Source: an uncultured Verrucomicrobiota bacterium
GTDB taxonomy: Bacteria; Verrucomicrobiota; Verrucomicrobiia; Chthoniobacterales; SZAS-18
NCBI GenBank assembly: GCA_937873255.1
Contig: CALMVM010000380.1
Coordinates: 1,823-16,687, forward strand
Reading direction: 5' to 3'
DNA length: 14,865 nucleotides
Made by a program: the position numbers and the translations under genes. The notes beneath the pieces were generated by a model. The model did no database searches, was not told the DNA's origin, and worked only from the letters and a program-made list of their open reading frames with translations. Numbering within the stretch: the first letter of the stretch is position 1; every line of letters starts with the position of its first letter. This document shows positions 1-6,270 of this stretch, one piece after another.

Positions 1-502
<502 letters not shown>

Positions 503-632
503 TTAAAAGAAATTCGTAAATTGCTCGAAGGTAAGAAATTACTCGTCAATTTTTTGATGGGATACACAAAGCTTCCCCCGGTAGAAAATTCACTCGGAAC
601 CCGCTGGCATCTCCTTTGCTAAATGGTCAGAA

Positions 633-651
633 GTTCGTGTTTCGCACGAAC
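633..651. repeat. Perfect 7-bp stem-loop
   Basis: GTTCGTG (633-639) and CACGAAC (645-651) are perfect inverted repeats around a 5-base loop, TTTCG. On the plus strand it is followed by GGGGAAAAAA; on the minus strand the same run of T residues comes before it. It is the first of three adjacent hairpins and has no U-tail of its own on the plus strand. Confidence 0.6.
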
Positions 652-670
652 GGGGAAAAAACCAAAAGGG

Positions 671-734
671 CAGCCTGACTGGAGGGAGTCAGTTGAAAAT
701 CCGGGGGGAATTTTCAGCCGGGCCAGTCAGGCTG
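671..734. terminator. Nested inverted repeat, probable bidirectional terminator
   Basis: CAGCCTGACTGG (671-682) and CCAGTCAGGCTG (723-734) are a perfect 12-bp inverted repeat. Inside it TGAAAAT (694-700) pairs with ATTTTCA (710-716), extendable by a G-C and a U-G pair to nine pairs. On the plus strand the outer stem is followed by TTTTCCGTTTTC; on the minus strand it is followed by CCCTTTTGGTTTTTTCCCC. Both flanks thus give U-rich tails, as in bidirectional intrinsic terminators. It would end the toxin-antitoxin operon (minus strand, ending at 851). The 5' arm can alternatively form a local hairpin, CTGACT (675-680) with AGTCAG (687-692). Confidence 0.55.
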
Positions 735-749
735 TTTTCCGTTTTCAGG

Positions 750-796
750 GAGAGCCCCGCCGCAGGGAAATCGAGGGGCGGCGGGGCAGGGCTCTC
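750..796. repeat. GC-rich stem-loop after the antitoxin gene
   Basis: GCCCCGCCGC (754-763) is perfectly complementary to GCGGCGGGGC (778-787). An outer GAGAGCCC (750-757) also matches GGGCTCTC (789-796), so a stem of about 14 pairs forms with a 5-base bulge that can sit in two registers. The loop is about 14 bases. It lies 54 bases past the antitoxin stop codon. No U-run follows it on either strand, so it could be an mRNA-end stabiliser acting with the terminator at 671-734 rather than a terminator itself. Confidence 0.55.
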
Positions 797-850
797 TGGC
801 CCAACGCGCGTCACGAAACGTACGACGCACCATCTATCTGCTGCGGCTTC

Positions 851-1159
851 TCAGATTTCCTTCTCCAGCCGCTCGCTGAGCCACTGCTTGACCATGCTCT
901 GGTAGTTCAGATAGCGCGAGCGGGCCAGCCGCTTGATGCGCGCGAGCATGCGCGGGTCGAACCGCAGCGTCACCGTCGTCGATTCCCGGGTGTCGGCCTT
1001 CAAAATCGCGGTGTTCATCAACCGCGGATCGATGCGCGTCTGCGACCAGTACGCCGCCTCGTCTTCCTCGTTGTCGAACGTCGGTACTTCCGGCCAGTGG
1101 GCGACGACACGCTGGATGGGAGAAGGAGCAGTTTCCACGGGATGAATGCCAGACCGCAA
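851..1159 (-). CDS. CopG/BrnA-like antitoxin of a type II toxin-antitoxin pair
   Basis: Likely the antitoxin that binds and neutralises the BrnT-like toxin encoded just upstream and represses their promoter. The 102-residue protein has the layout of CopG-type antitoxins paired with BrnT: a segment FDNEEDEAAYWSQTRIDPRL at 28-47, then a ribbon-helix-helix DNA-binding region at about 62-98, with strand TTVTLRFDP and helices MLARIKRLARSRYLN and YQSMVKQWLSERLEKE. The ORF begins with TTG at 1159, 11 bases after the toxin stop; a GTG at 1138 (residue 8) is an alternative, and there is no ATG before the conserved part. Neither has a Shine-Dalgarno sequence, so translation may depend on coupling to the toxin gene. 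Family assignment is by motif reading only. Confidence 0.8.
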   Translation of the reverse strand: MRSGIHPVETAPSPIQRVVAHWPEVPTFDNEEDEAAYWSQTRIDPRLMNTAILKADTRESTTVTLRFDPRMLARIKRLARSRYLNYQSMVKQWLSERLEKEI

Positions 1160-1170
1160 CGGCCGACGGG

Positions 1171-1452
1171 TTACAGATTAAACTCGGAATTCTTGCGGTC
1201 GTAAAACATTTCTTCCTCCGGCGACATATCCCGCGCGAGGATCACCCGGTAGCGTTTGCCGTCCGTCCAGAACACGCTGAAGATCGGCCGGTTGGAAGCG
1301 GTCCGTCCCAGGTTGAAATAGCGCGCCTCACCGCTGCGGGTGGGCAACTCCGGCAACAGGCGCAGGCTGAACGGGTCCTCGAAAGTTTCCTCAATCTCTT
1401 TGGGAGGAACCTTGCGCAGGTCGAAGGGCACTTCCAGCCAGTCGAAATCCAT
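1171..1452 (-). CDS. BrnT-like toxin (RelE-fold ribonuclease family)
   Basis: BrnT toxins are small RelE-fold ribonucleases that stop growth by cutting RNA and are held in check by a following BrnA/CopG antitoxin. The 93-residue product shows the family pattern: IEETFEDPFSLRLL at 20-33, EARYFNLGRTASNRPIFSVF at 42-61, then KRYRVILARDMSPEEEMFYD at 66-85, matching the usual R-I-I-S-A-R...E...Y block, although here it reads RVILARDM. The usual N-terminal W-D-x-x-K...N..KHGV block is poorly conserved, so this is a divergent member and activity is uncertain. The order toxin then antitoxin, with 11 bases between, supports the pairing. Its ATG lies nine bases after the glyoxalase stop, so the pair may be read from the glyoxalase promoter as well as its own. 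Confidence 0.78.
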   Translation of the reverse strand: MDFDWLEVPFDLRKVPPKEIEETFEDPFSLRLLPELPTRSGEARYFNLGRTASNRPIFSVFWTDGKRYRVILARDMSPEEEMFYDRKNSEFNL

Positions 1453-1461
1453 AGGGGGGTT

Positions 1462-1848
1462 TCAGTGGGTCTTCGCCCGCTGGATCAACTCGACCTCGTA
1501 GCCCTCGGGCGCGTCGATGAAGGCGATCACGCTGCCGCTGCCGCTCTTGTGCGGGCCGTCGGAGAGCGGGTAGCCCTTGGCCGTCGCGTGCCTGGCAAAT
1601 TCCTCGATGTCGTCCACCTCGAAGGCCAGATGGGTAATGTCCGCGCCGACTTCCACGGGGCCGCTGCCGTCGAACTTGCAAATCTCGATCTCTTCCTCGC
1701 TGCCGGGAGCCTTGAAGAACACCAACTGCGAGCCGCGTCCGGAAGTGTGGCGGGAGGTTTCCTTCAGCCCGAGTACTTCCTTGTAAAATTCGACGGTTTT
1801 CTCCAGGTCGGCGACGCGGTATCGCGTGTGCAGCAGTTTCTTGATCAT
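1462..1848 (-). CDS. Glyoxalase I-like metalloenzyme (VOC superfamily)
   Basis: A 128-residue single-domain member of the glyoxalase/vicinal oxygen chelate superfamily. It resembles lactoylglutathione lyase (GloA), which isomerises the hemithioacetal of methylglyoxal and glutathione. The four metal-ligand positions of E. coli GloA appear intact: H7 (LLHTRYRVADLEK), E55 (EEIEICKF), H73 (DITHLAFEVDD) and E120 (GYEVELIQ). The paired beta-alpha-beta-beta-beta modules span about 5-58 and 70-124. VADLEKTVEFYKEVLGLKET at 12-31 is typical. Length is close to E. coli GloA (135). The thiol cofactor in this organism is unknown, so a related VOC activity is possible. It is divergent from xylB with an 87-base gap and leads the toxin-antitoxin pair. 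Confidence 0.85.
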   Translation of the reverse strand: MIKKLLHTRYRVADLEKTVEFYKEVLGLKETSRHTSGRGSQLVFFKAPGSEEEIEICKFDGSGPVEVGADITHLAFEVDDIEEFARHATAKGYPLSDGPHKSGSGSVIAFIDAPEGYEVELIQRAKTH

Positions 1849-1862
1849 GGGCGGGAAATCGT

Positions 1863-1890
1863 GTGTGATCGACGCCGCGTCGTGTCACAC
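1863..1890. promoter_or_regulatory. GTGTGA/TCACAC inverted repeat between divergent genes
   Basis: GTGTGA (1863-1868) and TCACAC (1885-1890) form an inverted repeat separated by 16 bases, in the 87-base gap between the glyoxalase start and xylB. A further GGACACAC lies at 1895-1902. It could be an operator for either gene. The spacing does not match the classic CRP site, and short repeats like this arise by chance. Confidence 0.2.
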
Positions 1891-1935
1891 TGCCGGACAC
1901 ACTAAGACGGATCGGGCGAAACGAAACATCAAAAA

Positions 1936-3435
1936 ATGGTTTATCTAGGGCTGGACAGCGGGACGCAGAGTACGAAGTGCATCGCGCTCGACCCCGAGAC
2001 CGGCCGCGTGCTCGCCACCGCGCACAGTTCCTACGGGTTGATCCCGGGGCTGCCGCCGGGCCACATGGAACAGCACCCCGAATCGTGGATCGACGCGGCG
2101 GACGCGGCGGTGCGCGGCTGCCTGGAACAGATCGGCGAGCGGCGCAAGGAAGTGCGCGCCATCGGGGTCAGCGGCCAGCAGCACGGGCTCGTCGCGCTCA
2201 ACGACGAAAACGAGCCCGTCCGCCCGGCGAAATTGTGGTGCGACACCTCGACGACGGCGCAGTGCGAGGCGTTCAACAACGAGTTCGGTGCGGACGAGAT
2301 CGTCGCCCTGACCGGCAACAGCATGCTGCCGGGCTACACCGCGCCGAAAATTCTCTGGCTCAAGCAGAACGAACCCGCCAACTGGCGCGCGACGCGGTCG
2401 ATCTTGTTGCCGCACGATTATCTGAATTTCTGGCTGACCGGCGAGCAGCGCATGGAGTACGGCGGTGCCTCGGGGACGGCGCTCCTGGACATCCGCACGC
2501 GCCAGTGGAGCGAGCCGATCATGGGGTTCATCGACTCCGGGCTGGCCGAAAAACTACCGCCGCTGGAGAGTTCGAGAAAACCGTGCGGGCTGTTGCGCGA
2601 GACCCTGCGCACGGAATGGGGGCTGGGTGCGAACGTGCTCGTCGGCTCGGGCGGCGGCGACAACATGATGGCTGCCATCGGCACGGGCAACGTCGCGCCG
2701 GGCGGGGTGGTGACGGTCAGCCTCGGGACTAGCGGCACGCTGTTCGCGTACAGCGCCGAGCCGGTCGTGGACGAGGAGGGCGAACTGGCCGCGTTTTGCG
2801 ACAGCACGGACGCCTGGCTGCCACTGGCGTGCACGATGAACGTCACGGTGGCGACCGAACAGGCGCGGCATCTTTTCGGCTGGGACCACGCGGCGATGGA
2901 AGCCGCCGTCGCCGCCGCCGCGCCGGGGGCGGGCGGGTTGTTGTTTTTGCCGTACCTCAACGGTGAGCGCACGCCGAATTTGCCGCGTGGTACGGGCGTG
3001 ATGCACGGCCTGACCACGCGCAACATGACGCCGGCGTTCTACGTGCGCGCGGTGATGGAAGGCGTGACCCTCGGCCTCGGCTACGGGTTAAACCGCTTCC
3101 GCAGCCTCGGGCTCAAACCGACGGAAATCCGGCTGACGGGCGGCGGCAGCCAGAGCGCGGCGTGGCGGCAGATTTGCGCGGACGTGTTCAACCTGCCGGT
3201 GTTCGCGCTGGAAACGGCCGAGGGCGCGGCGCTCGGCGCGGCCCTCCAGGCGGGTTGGACGGAGGGGGCTGTGCAGGGCAAAAAGGGACGGCTGCGCGAC
3301 CTCGTCAACCGGGTGGTCAAGCCGGCGGCCAACACGCGCGCCGAGCCCGATCCCGGCCGGCGGCAGCTTTATCAGGATTTGCAGTTCAAGCAGGCCGAGA
3401 TGACCCGGCGGCTGCACGCCGGGGGTTTCCTATGA
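1936..3435 (+). CDS. xylB: Xylulokinase (FGGY carbohydrate kinase)
   Basis: Phosphorylates D-xylulose with ATP to xylulose 5-phosphate, feeding the pentose phosphate pathway. The 499-residue length equals the family norm. Seen: N-terminal phosphate motif YLGLDSGTQSTK at 3-14, MEQHPESW at 44-51, SGQQHGLV at 79-86, the WCDT and GNSMLPGYTAPKILWL segments that match E. coli XylB closely, catalytic base D242 in GSGGGDN, LSLGTSG-like SLGTSGTLFA, GERTPNLP, and C-terminal LTGGGSQSAAWRQICADV with EGAALGAAL. No other xylose genes (isomerase, transporter) are in view, so substrate is inferred from similarity. The start ATG follows an A-run (ATCAAAAA) with no Shine-Dalgarno. Its stop overlaps the ubiX start as ATGA. 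Confidence 0.93.
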   Translation: MVYLGLDSGTQSTKCIALDPETGRVLATAHSSYGLIPGLPPGHMEQHPESWIDAADAAVRGCLEQIGERRKEVRAIGVSGQQHGLVALNDENEPVRPAKLWCDTSTTAQCEAFNNEFGADEIVALTGNSMLPGYTAPKILWLKQNEPANWRATRSILLPHDYLNFWLTGEQRMEYGGASGTALLDIRTRQWSEPIMGFIDSGLAEKLPPLESSRKPCGLLRETLRTEWGLGANVLVGSGGGDNMMAAIGTGNVAPGGVVTVSLGTSGTLFAYSAEPVVDEEGELAAFCDSTDAWLPLACTMNVTVATEQARHLFGWDHAAMEAAVAAAAPGAGGLLFLPYLNGERTPNLPRGTGVMHGLTTRNMTPAFYVRAVMEGVTLGLGYGLNRFRSLGLKPTEIRLTGGGSQSAAWRQICADVFNLPVFALETAEGAALGAALQAGWTEGAVQGKKGRLRDLVNRVVKPAANTRAEPDPGRRQLYQDLQFKQAEMTRRLHAGGFL

Positions 3436-3995
3436 AGTTCGTGGTCGCCGCCACGGGGGCCAGCGGGGCGATCTACACGGAACGGCTTTTGCAGCGCCTC
3501 GACCCGCGCGCGCACGAGGTCCATCTGGTGCTCAGCAACCACGCCAAACAGGTCGCGGCCGAGGAACTCGCGGCGGGCAAGCTGACGGTGCCCGAGGGCG
3601 TGCATGTGCATGACGACCGCAGCATGCACGTGCCGTTCACCAGCGGTTCGGCGCGGTTCGACGCGATGGTGGTCGTGCCGTGTTCGATGGGCACACTCGG
3701 GCGGATCGCCGCCGGGACGAGCGAATCGACGATCCTGCGCGCGGCGGACGTTTTTTTGAAGGAACGCCGCAAGCTGATCCTCGTGCCGCGCGAGACGCCG
3801 TGGAGTCTCGTGCATGCGCGCAACGTCGTCGCCGTAATGGAAGCAGGCGCGCTCGTGCTGCCAGCGATCCCATCGTTTTACCACCGACCCGCGAGCGTCG
3901 AAGAAGTCGTCGATACGGTGGTGTTCCGCATCCTCGACCACCTCGGCGTGCCGGCCGGGGGGACGCCGCGCTGGCTGGAAAAGCAGCCGGAGTAA
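3432..3995 (+). CDS. ubiX: Flavin prenyltransferase UbiX
   Basis: UbiX attaches a dimethylallyl group to FMN to make prenylated FMN, the cofactor of UbiD-type decarboxylases in ubiquinone or menaquinone routes and in aromatic acid metabolism. The 187-residue protein shows the FMN-binding ATGASGAIYTERLL at 7-20, SGSARFDAMVVVPCSMGTLG, AADVFLKERRKLILVPRETP, and VLPAIPSFYHRPASVEEVVD, all typical of UbiX. I place the start at the ATG overlapping the xylB stop (ATGA), since homology begins at once; a longer in-frame extension from 3162 is only shadow of xylB. Translational coupling to xylB is likely. No ubiD or ubiA is in view; the xylB neighbour does not explain its role. Confidence 0.93.
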   Translation: MKFVVAATGASGAIYTERLLQRLDPRAHEVHLVLSNHAKQVAAEELAAGKLTVPEGVHVHDDRSMHVPFTSGSARFDAMVVVPCSMGTLGRIAAGTSESTILRAADVFLKERRKLILVPRETPWSLVHARNVVAVMEAGALVLPAIPSFYHRPASVEEVVDTVVFRILDHLGVPAGGTPRWLEKQPE

Positions 3996-4011
3996 GGACA
4001 AATTTCCTTTT

Positions 4012-4458
4012 ATGCGTCGTCTCTCATTTGCCGTTGTTGCTCTATTTGCGATTTTGTTCCCCGCTGCTTCCCGCGGGGACGTGCCGGCCACCGAGTTCTT
4101 CGTAATTGAAACAAAAAAACTGTCGGCGTTGGCTCCAACGGACACGCAGCTCGACGCATTGTCTTCGGCGCAGCTATCTGAAATCAGCGTTTGGCACGGA
4201 TGGTACAACGGTGGCCTCAGCATGGTGTTCAAGACGACGACCTTCCACCTTGATGCTCGCTTCAGCGCTGCCGCTGACACCTCGAACCGGGGACCTGCTT
4301 CCATTCACTATACTATCAGCGCAGGTGGCGAGCAGGAGCGTTCGGATTTAGCTTCCACCGATGGCACGGCCGTTAAACAGAGCAAGCAATTTATCACGGA
4401 GGATTGGCGCTTACGCCAAGTTGTAGTGATCCTACGATTCCTCGACTTCAAACACTGA
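4012..4458 (+). CDS. Small exported protein of unknown function
   Basis: A 148-residue protein with a clear Sec-type signal peptide: MRR, then the hydrophobic SFAVVALFAILFPAA, with a likely cleavage after SRG (about residue 22, before DVPATEFF). The mature part is polar with no transmembrane segment, and only one Cys-free fold can be guessed; I recognise no family. Base composition is visibly less GC-rich than the flanking genes. It starts 16 bases after ubiX in the same direction, so it may share that transcript. AAGGA lies 13 bases before the ATG, too far for a normal Shine-Dalgarno, and can pair with TCCTT at 4005-4009. A lineage-specific or acquired gene is an inference. Confidence 0.65.
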   Translation: MRRLSFAVVALFAILFPAASRGDVPATEFFVIETKKLSALAPTDTQLDALSSAQLSEISVWHGWYNGGLSMVFKTTTFHLDARFSAAADTSNRGPASIHYTISAGGEQERSDLASTDGTAVKQSKQFITEDWRLRQVVVILRFLDFKH

Positions 4459-4497
4459 TTTGATTTCTCGCCTGCGTGCTGGGCGATCCTTCGAGCA

Positions 4498-5607
4498 TCA
4501 TGCTCCGAGCAGACCCAAAATCGCCTCGCGCGTCGCCGGGATCGCCGGGGCAAGGGGAATACTCTGCTTGAGAATCGCGTCGGGGTCTTTCAGGCCGTGG
4601 CCGGTGACGGTGATGACGATCACGCCCTCGTCCGGCACCGCGCGCAACGGGGCGAGCGCGCGCCCTTCCAGTGCGCCGTCTTTCGTATAACGCAAGAGCC
4701 CCGCCACGCCTGCTGCGCTGGCCGGTTCGACGAAAATGCCCTCGTTGGCCGCCAGCCAGCGTTGGGCGAGGAGGATTTCCTCGTCGCTGACGATGTCCAC
4801 CGCGCCGCCGGAATCGTTCATCGCGGCGGTCGCCAGTTTCCAGCTCGCCGGGTTGCCGATGCGGATGGCACTGGCGAGGGTTTCGGGCGCGTCGATCACG
4901 CGGTCATGAAAGATCGGCGCGGCCCCGGCCGCCTGGAAACCGACCATGCGCGGCAGTTTCATGCTGCGGCCGAGCGCATGAAACTCCGTATAGCCTTTCC
5001 AATAGGCCGAAACGTTGCCCGCGTTGCCGACGGGCAGAAAATGCGCGTCGGGTGCTTCGCCGAGGTCGTCGATGATCTCGAACGCCGCCGTTTTCTGCCC
5101 TTCGAGACGGTGCGCGTTGATCGAGTTGACCACGGCCACCGGCGCGCCGGATTCCGCCACCTCGCGCACGAGGCGCAGGGCATCGTCGAAATTGCCGTCC
5201 ACCGTGATGATCTGCGCGTTGTGGACGATGCTCTGCGTCATCTTGCCGAGGGCGATCTTGCCCGCCGGCAGGAGGACGTAACAACCCATCCCGGCCCGTG
5301 CGGCGTACGCGGCGGCGGCGGCGGAGGTGTTGCCCGTCGAGGCGCAGATCACCGAGCGCGCGCCGGCTTCGAGCGCCTTCGAAATGGCGACCGTCATCCC
5401 CCGGTCCTTGAACGAACCGGTCGGATTGAGCCCCTCGTACTTGATGAACACCCGGCAGCCGTGTCCGACCAGGGCGCTCAGTCGCGGGGAATGGATGAGC
5501 GGGGTCGAGCCTTCGTTGAGCGACACCACCGGCGTCGTGGCGGTCACGGGCAGGAACTCCCGCCAGCGGGCGATCACGCCACGGTCATTGAAAAACTTGC
5601 GGTCCAT
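4498..5607 (-). CDS. thrC: Threonine synthase
   Basis: PLP enzyme that converts O-phosphohomoserine to threonine and phosphate. From the ATG at 5607 it has 369 residues, the size of the shorter ThrC class. Seen: LNEGSTPLIHSP at 30-41, the PLP lysine K67 in NPTGSFKDRGMT, SICASTGNTSAAAAAYAARA-like CASTGNTSA at 88-96, FLPVGNAGNVSAYWKGY at 190-206 (phosphate loop GNAGN), and a C-terminal PASAAGVAGLLRY with VITVTGHGLKD. I chose 5607 over the in-frame start at 5691 because the 28 added residues are arginine-rich (RRTFRTLSFRPGRICRRLRH) and unlike the family. A hairpin abuts the chosen start. It is a single gene with its own apparent promoter region, convergent with the exported protein gene. Confidence 0.93.
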   Translation of the reverse strand: MDRKFFNDRGVIARWREFLPVTATTPVVSLNEGSTPLIHSPRLSALVGHGCRVFIKYEGLNPTGSFKDRGMTVAISKALEAGARSVICASTGNTSAAAAAYAARAGMGCYVLLPAGKIALGKMTQSIVHNAQIITVDGNFDDALRLVREVAESGAPVAVVNSINAHRLEGQKTAAFEIIDDLGEAPDAHFLPVGNAGNVSAYWKGYTEFHALGRSMKLPRMVGFQAAGAAPIFHDRVIDAPETLASAIRIGNPASWKLATAAMNDSGGAVDIVSDEEILLAQRWLAANEGIFVEPASAAGVAGLLRYTKDGALEGRALAPLRAVPDEGVIVITVTGHGLKDPDAILKQSIPLAPAIPATREAILGLLGA

Positions 5608-5627
5608 GCGGCAGAGGAGATGCCGCA
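5607..5627 (-). promoter_or_regulatory. Hairpin touching the thrC start codon
   Basis: TGCGGCA and TGCCGCA (5607-5613 and 5621-5627) form a perfect 7-bp inverted repeat around the loop GAGGAGA in plus-strand terms. On the transcript the 3' arm ends with the A of the thrC ATG, so the stem would mask the start region. Alternatively, the start lies elsewhere or transcription begins inside the repeat. Confidence 0.3.
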
Positions 5628-5851
5628 GCCTACGACAAATCCGGCCCGGACGAAAGGAGAGCGTGCGAAATGTGCGCCGCAGGCGCGTCAAAACAAGGTC
5701 CTGATTGCTCTCCGAGCCGTCCGTAGAATGGATTGGATGACCTCTCGTGCGTACGAAGCGCCTCGCCGGAGAAATCCACGGACGGCTCGGAGAGCCATCC
5801 CTACCAATTGCCAGAACGACCGGCCGCGTTGCGGCCTGCTCAAACGCGTGT
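5608..5851. other. Gene-free region between thrC and the DUF2934 gene
   Basis: This 244-base stretch separates the thrC start from the stop of the lysine-rich DUF2934-like gene. I see no coding region. It contains the start-proximal hairpin of thrC and a large perfect inverted repeat at 5707-5795. Confidence 0.6.
5707..5795. repeat. Perfect 18-bp inverted repeat with 53-base centre
   Basis: GCTCTCCGAGCCGTCCGT (5707-5724) and ACGGACGGCTCGGAGAGC (5778-5795) are exact reverse complements. The stem can continue past a 5-base bulge with GGATT (5730-5734) and AATCC (5773-5777). No target-site duplication is visible (TGATT to the left, CATCC to the right), so a MITE is not shown. It lies 56 bases past the stop of the DUF2934 gene on the minus strand, so it may terminate or stabilise that transcript, though no immediate U-run follows. 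It could also form a cruciform or be a REP-type element. Confidence 0.7.
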
Positions 5852-6154
5852 CTACTTCGTGCGCTTGCCGGTGGCTTTCGCTTTTGGCTTGGCGGTCTTG
5901 TCGACCTTCGGGATGGGCTGGCTTTTCGTGGCTACCGCCTTCTTCACCGCTTTTTCCGGCGTGCCCTTGCCCGTCTTCGTCTTGGCCTTCGGCGGGTTGC
6001 CCGGTCCGACGACCACGGCGGTGCGACCATGAACCATCGCTTCGGCCTGCGCCCAGAAAAATTCGTCCATGCCGGTGGGATGCCCCGCTTTTTCGCTGAG
6101 CAGGAAGGCTTCGAGTCGGATGTGTTCGTGGAGGCTCGGCGCGTCTTTCTTCAT
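5852..6154 (-). CDS. DUF2934-like protein with lysine/proline-rich tail
   Basis: A 100-residue protein. The N-terminal half matches the small DUF2934 pattern: HIRLEAFLLSEKAGHPTGMD at 10-29, then EFFWAQAEAMV. The function of this domain is not known. From about residue 50 the protein is a low-complexity tail rich in Lys, Pro, Ala and Thr (PPKAKTKTGKG, KAVKKAVATKS, KTAKPKAKATGKRTK), like histone H1-type bacterial tails, so nucleic-acid binding is possible (inference). I took the ATG at 6154 as the start: the open frame reaches further upstream but the added part is a shadow of the transporter gene. No Shine-Dalgarno. It sits 116 bases past the exporter gene and probably has its own promoter. 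Confidence 0.75.
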   Translation of the reverse strand: MKKDAPSLHEHIRLEAFLLSEKAGHPTGMDEFFWAQAEAMVHGRTAVVVGPGNPPKAKTKTGKGTPEKAVKKAVATKSQPIPKVDKTAKPKAKATGKRTK

Positions 6155-6270
6155 TGATACCGAATGTCTATGGGATGTATCGGCGCGGACGGAAACCCTT
6201 CCCGCCCTACCACCTGTGGTTTTATGCCTGCAGATTCGGGGGGCGTCCAGCGAAAATTGTCGTCCGGAAT

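Noticed and set aside
623..1204. A 193-codon open frame on the plus strand across the stem-loops and the antitoxin gene
   Set aside because: It runs opposite to the antitoxin over most of its length, is rich in Arg and Pro and has no family pattern. It is a shadow of the GC-rich gene.
1863..1890. CRP-like operator
   Set aside because: Half sites are 16 bases apart, not six, so I list it only as a low-confidence repeat.
3162..3431. Extended N-terminus for ubiX
   Set aside because: The added 90 residues are a frame shadow of xylB; homology begins at the ATG at 3432.
3372..4304. A 310-codon minus-strand frame opposite ubiX and the exported protein
   Set aside because: Crosses two sense genes and is unrelated in composition to real genes.
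4493..4505. GAGCATCATGCTC palindrome at the thrC stop as a terminator
   Set aside because: Only four stem pairs with a usable loop and no U-run on either strand.
5707..5795. Transposon-like element with terminal inverted repeats
   Set aside because: No flanking duplication and no internal gene; copies elsewhere cannot be tested here.
4597..6099. A 500-codon open frame on the plus strand opposite thrC
   Set aside because: Antisense of a recognised gene, rich in Arg, His and Gly. Long open antisense frames are usual in high-GC DNA.
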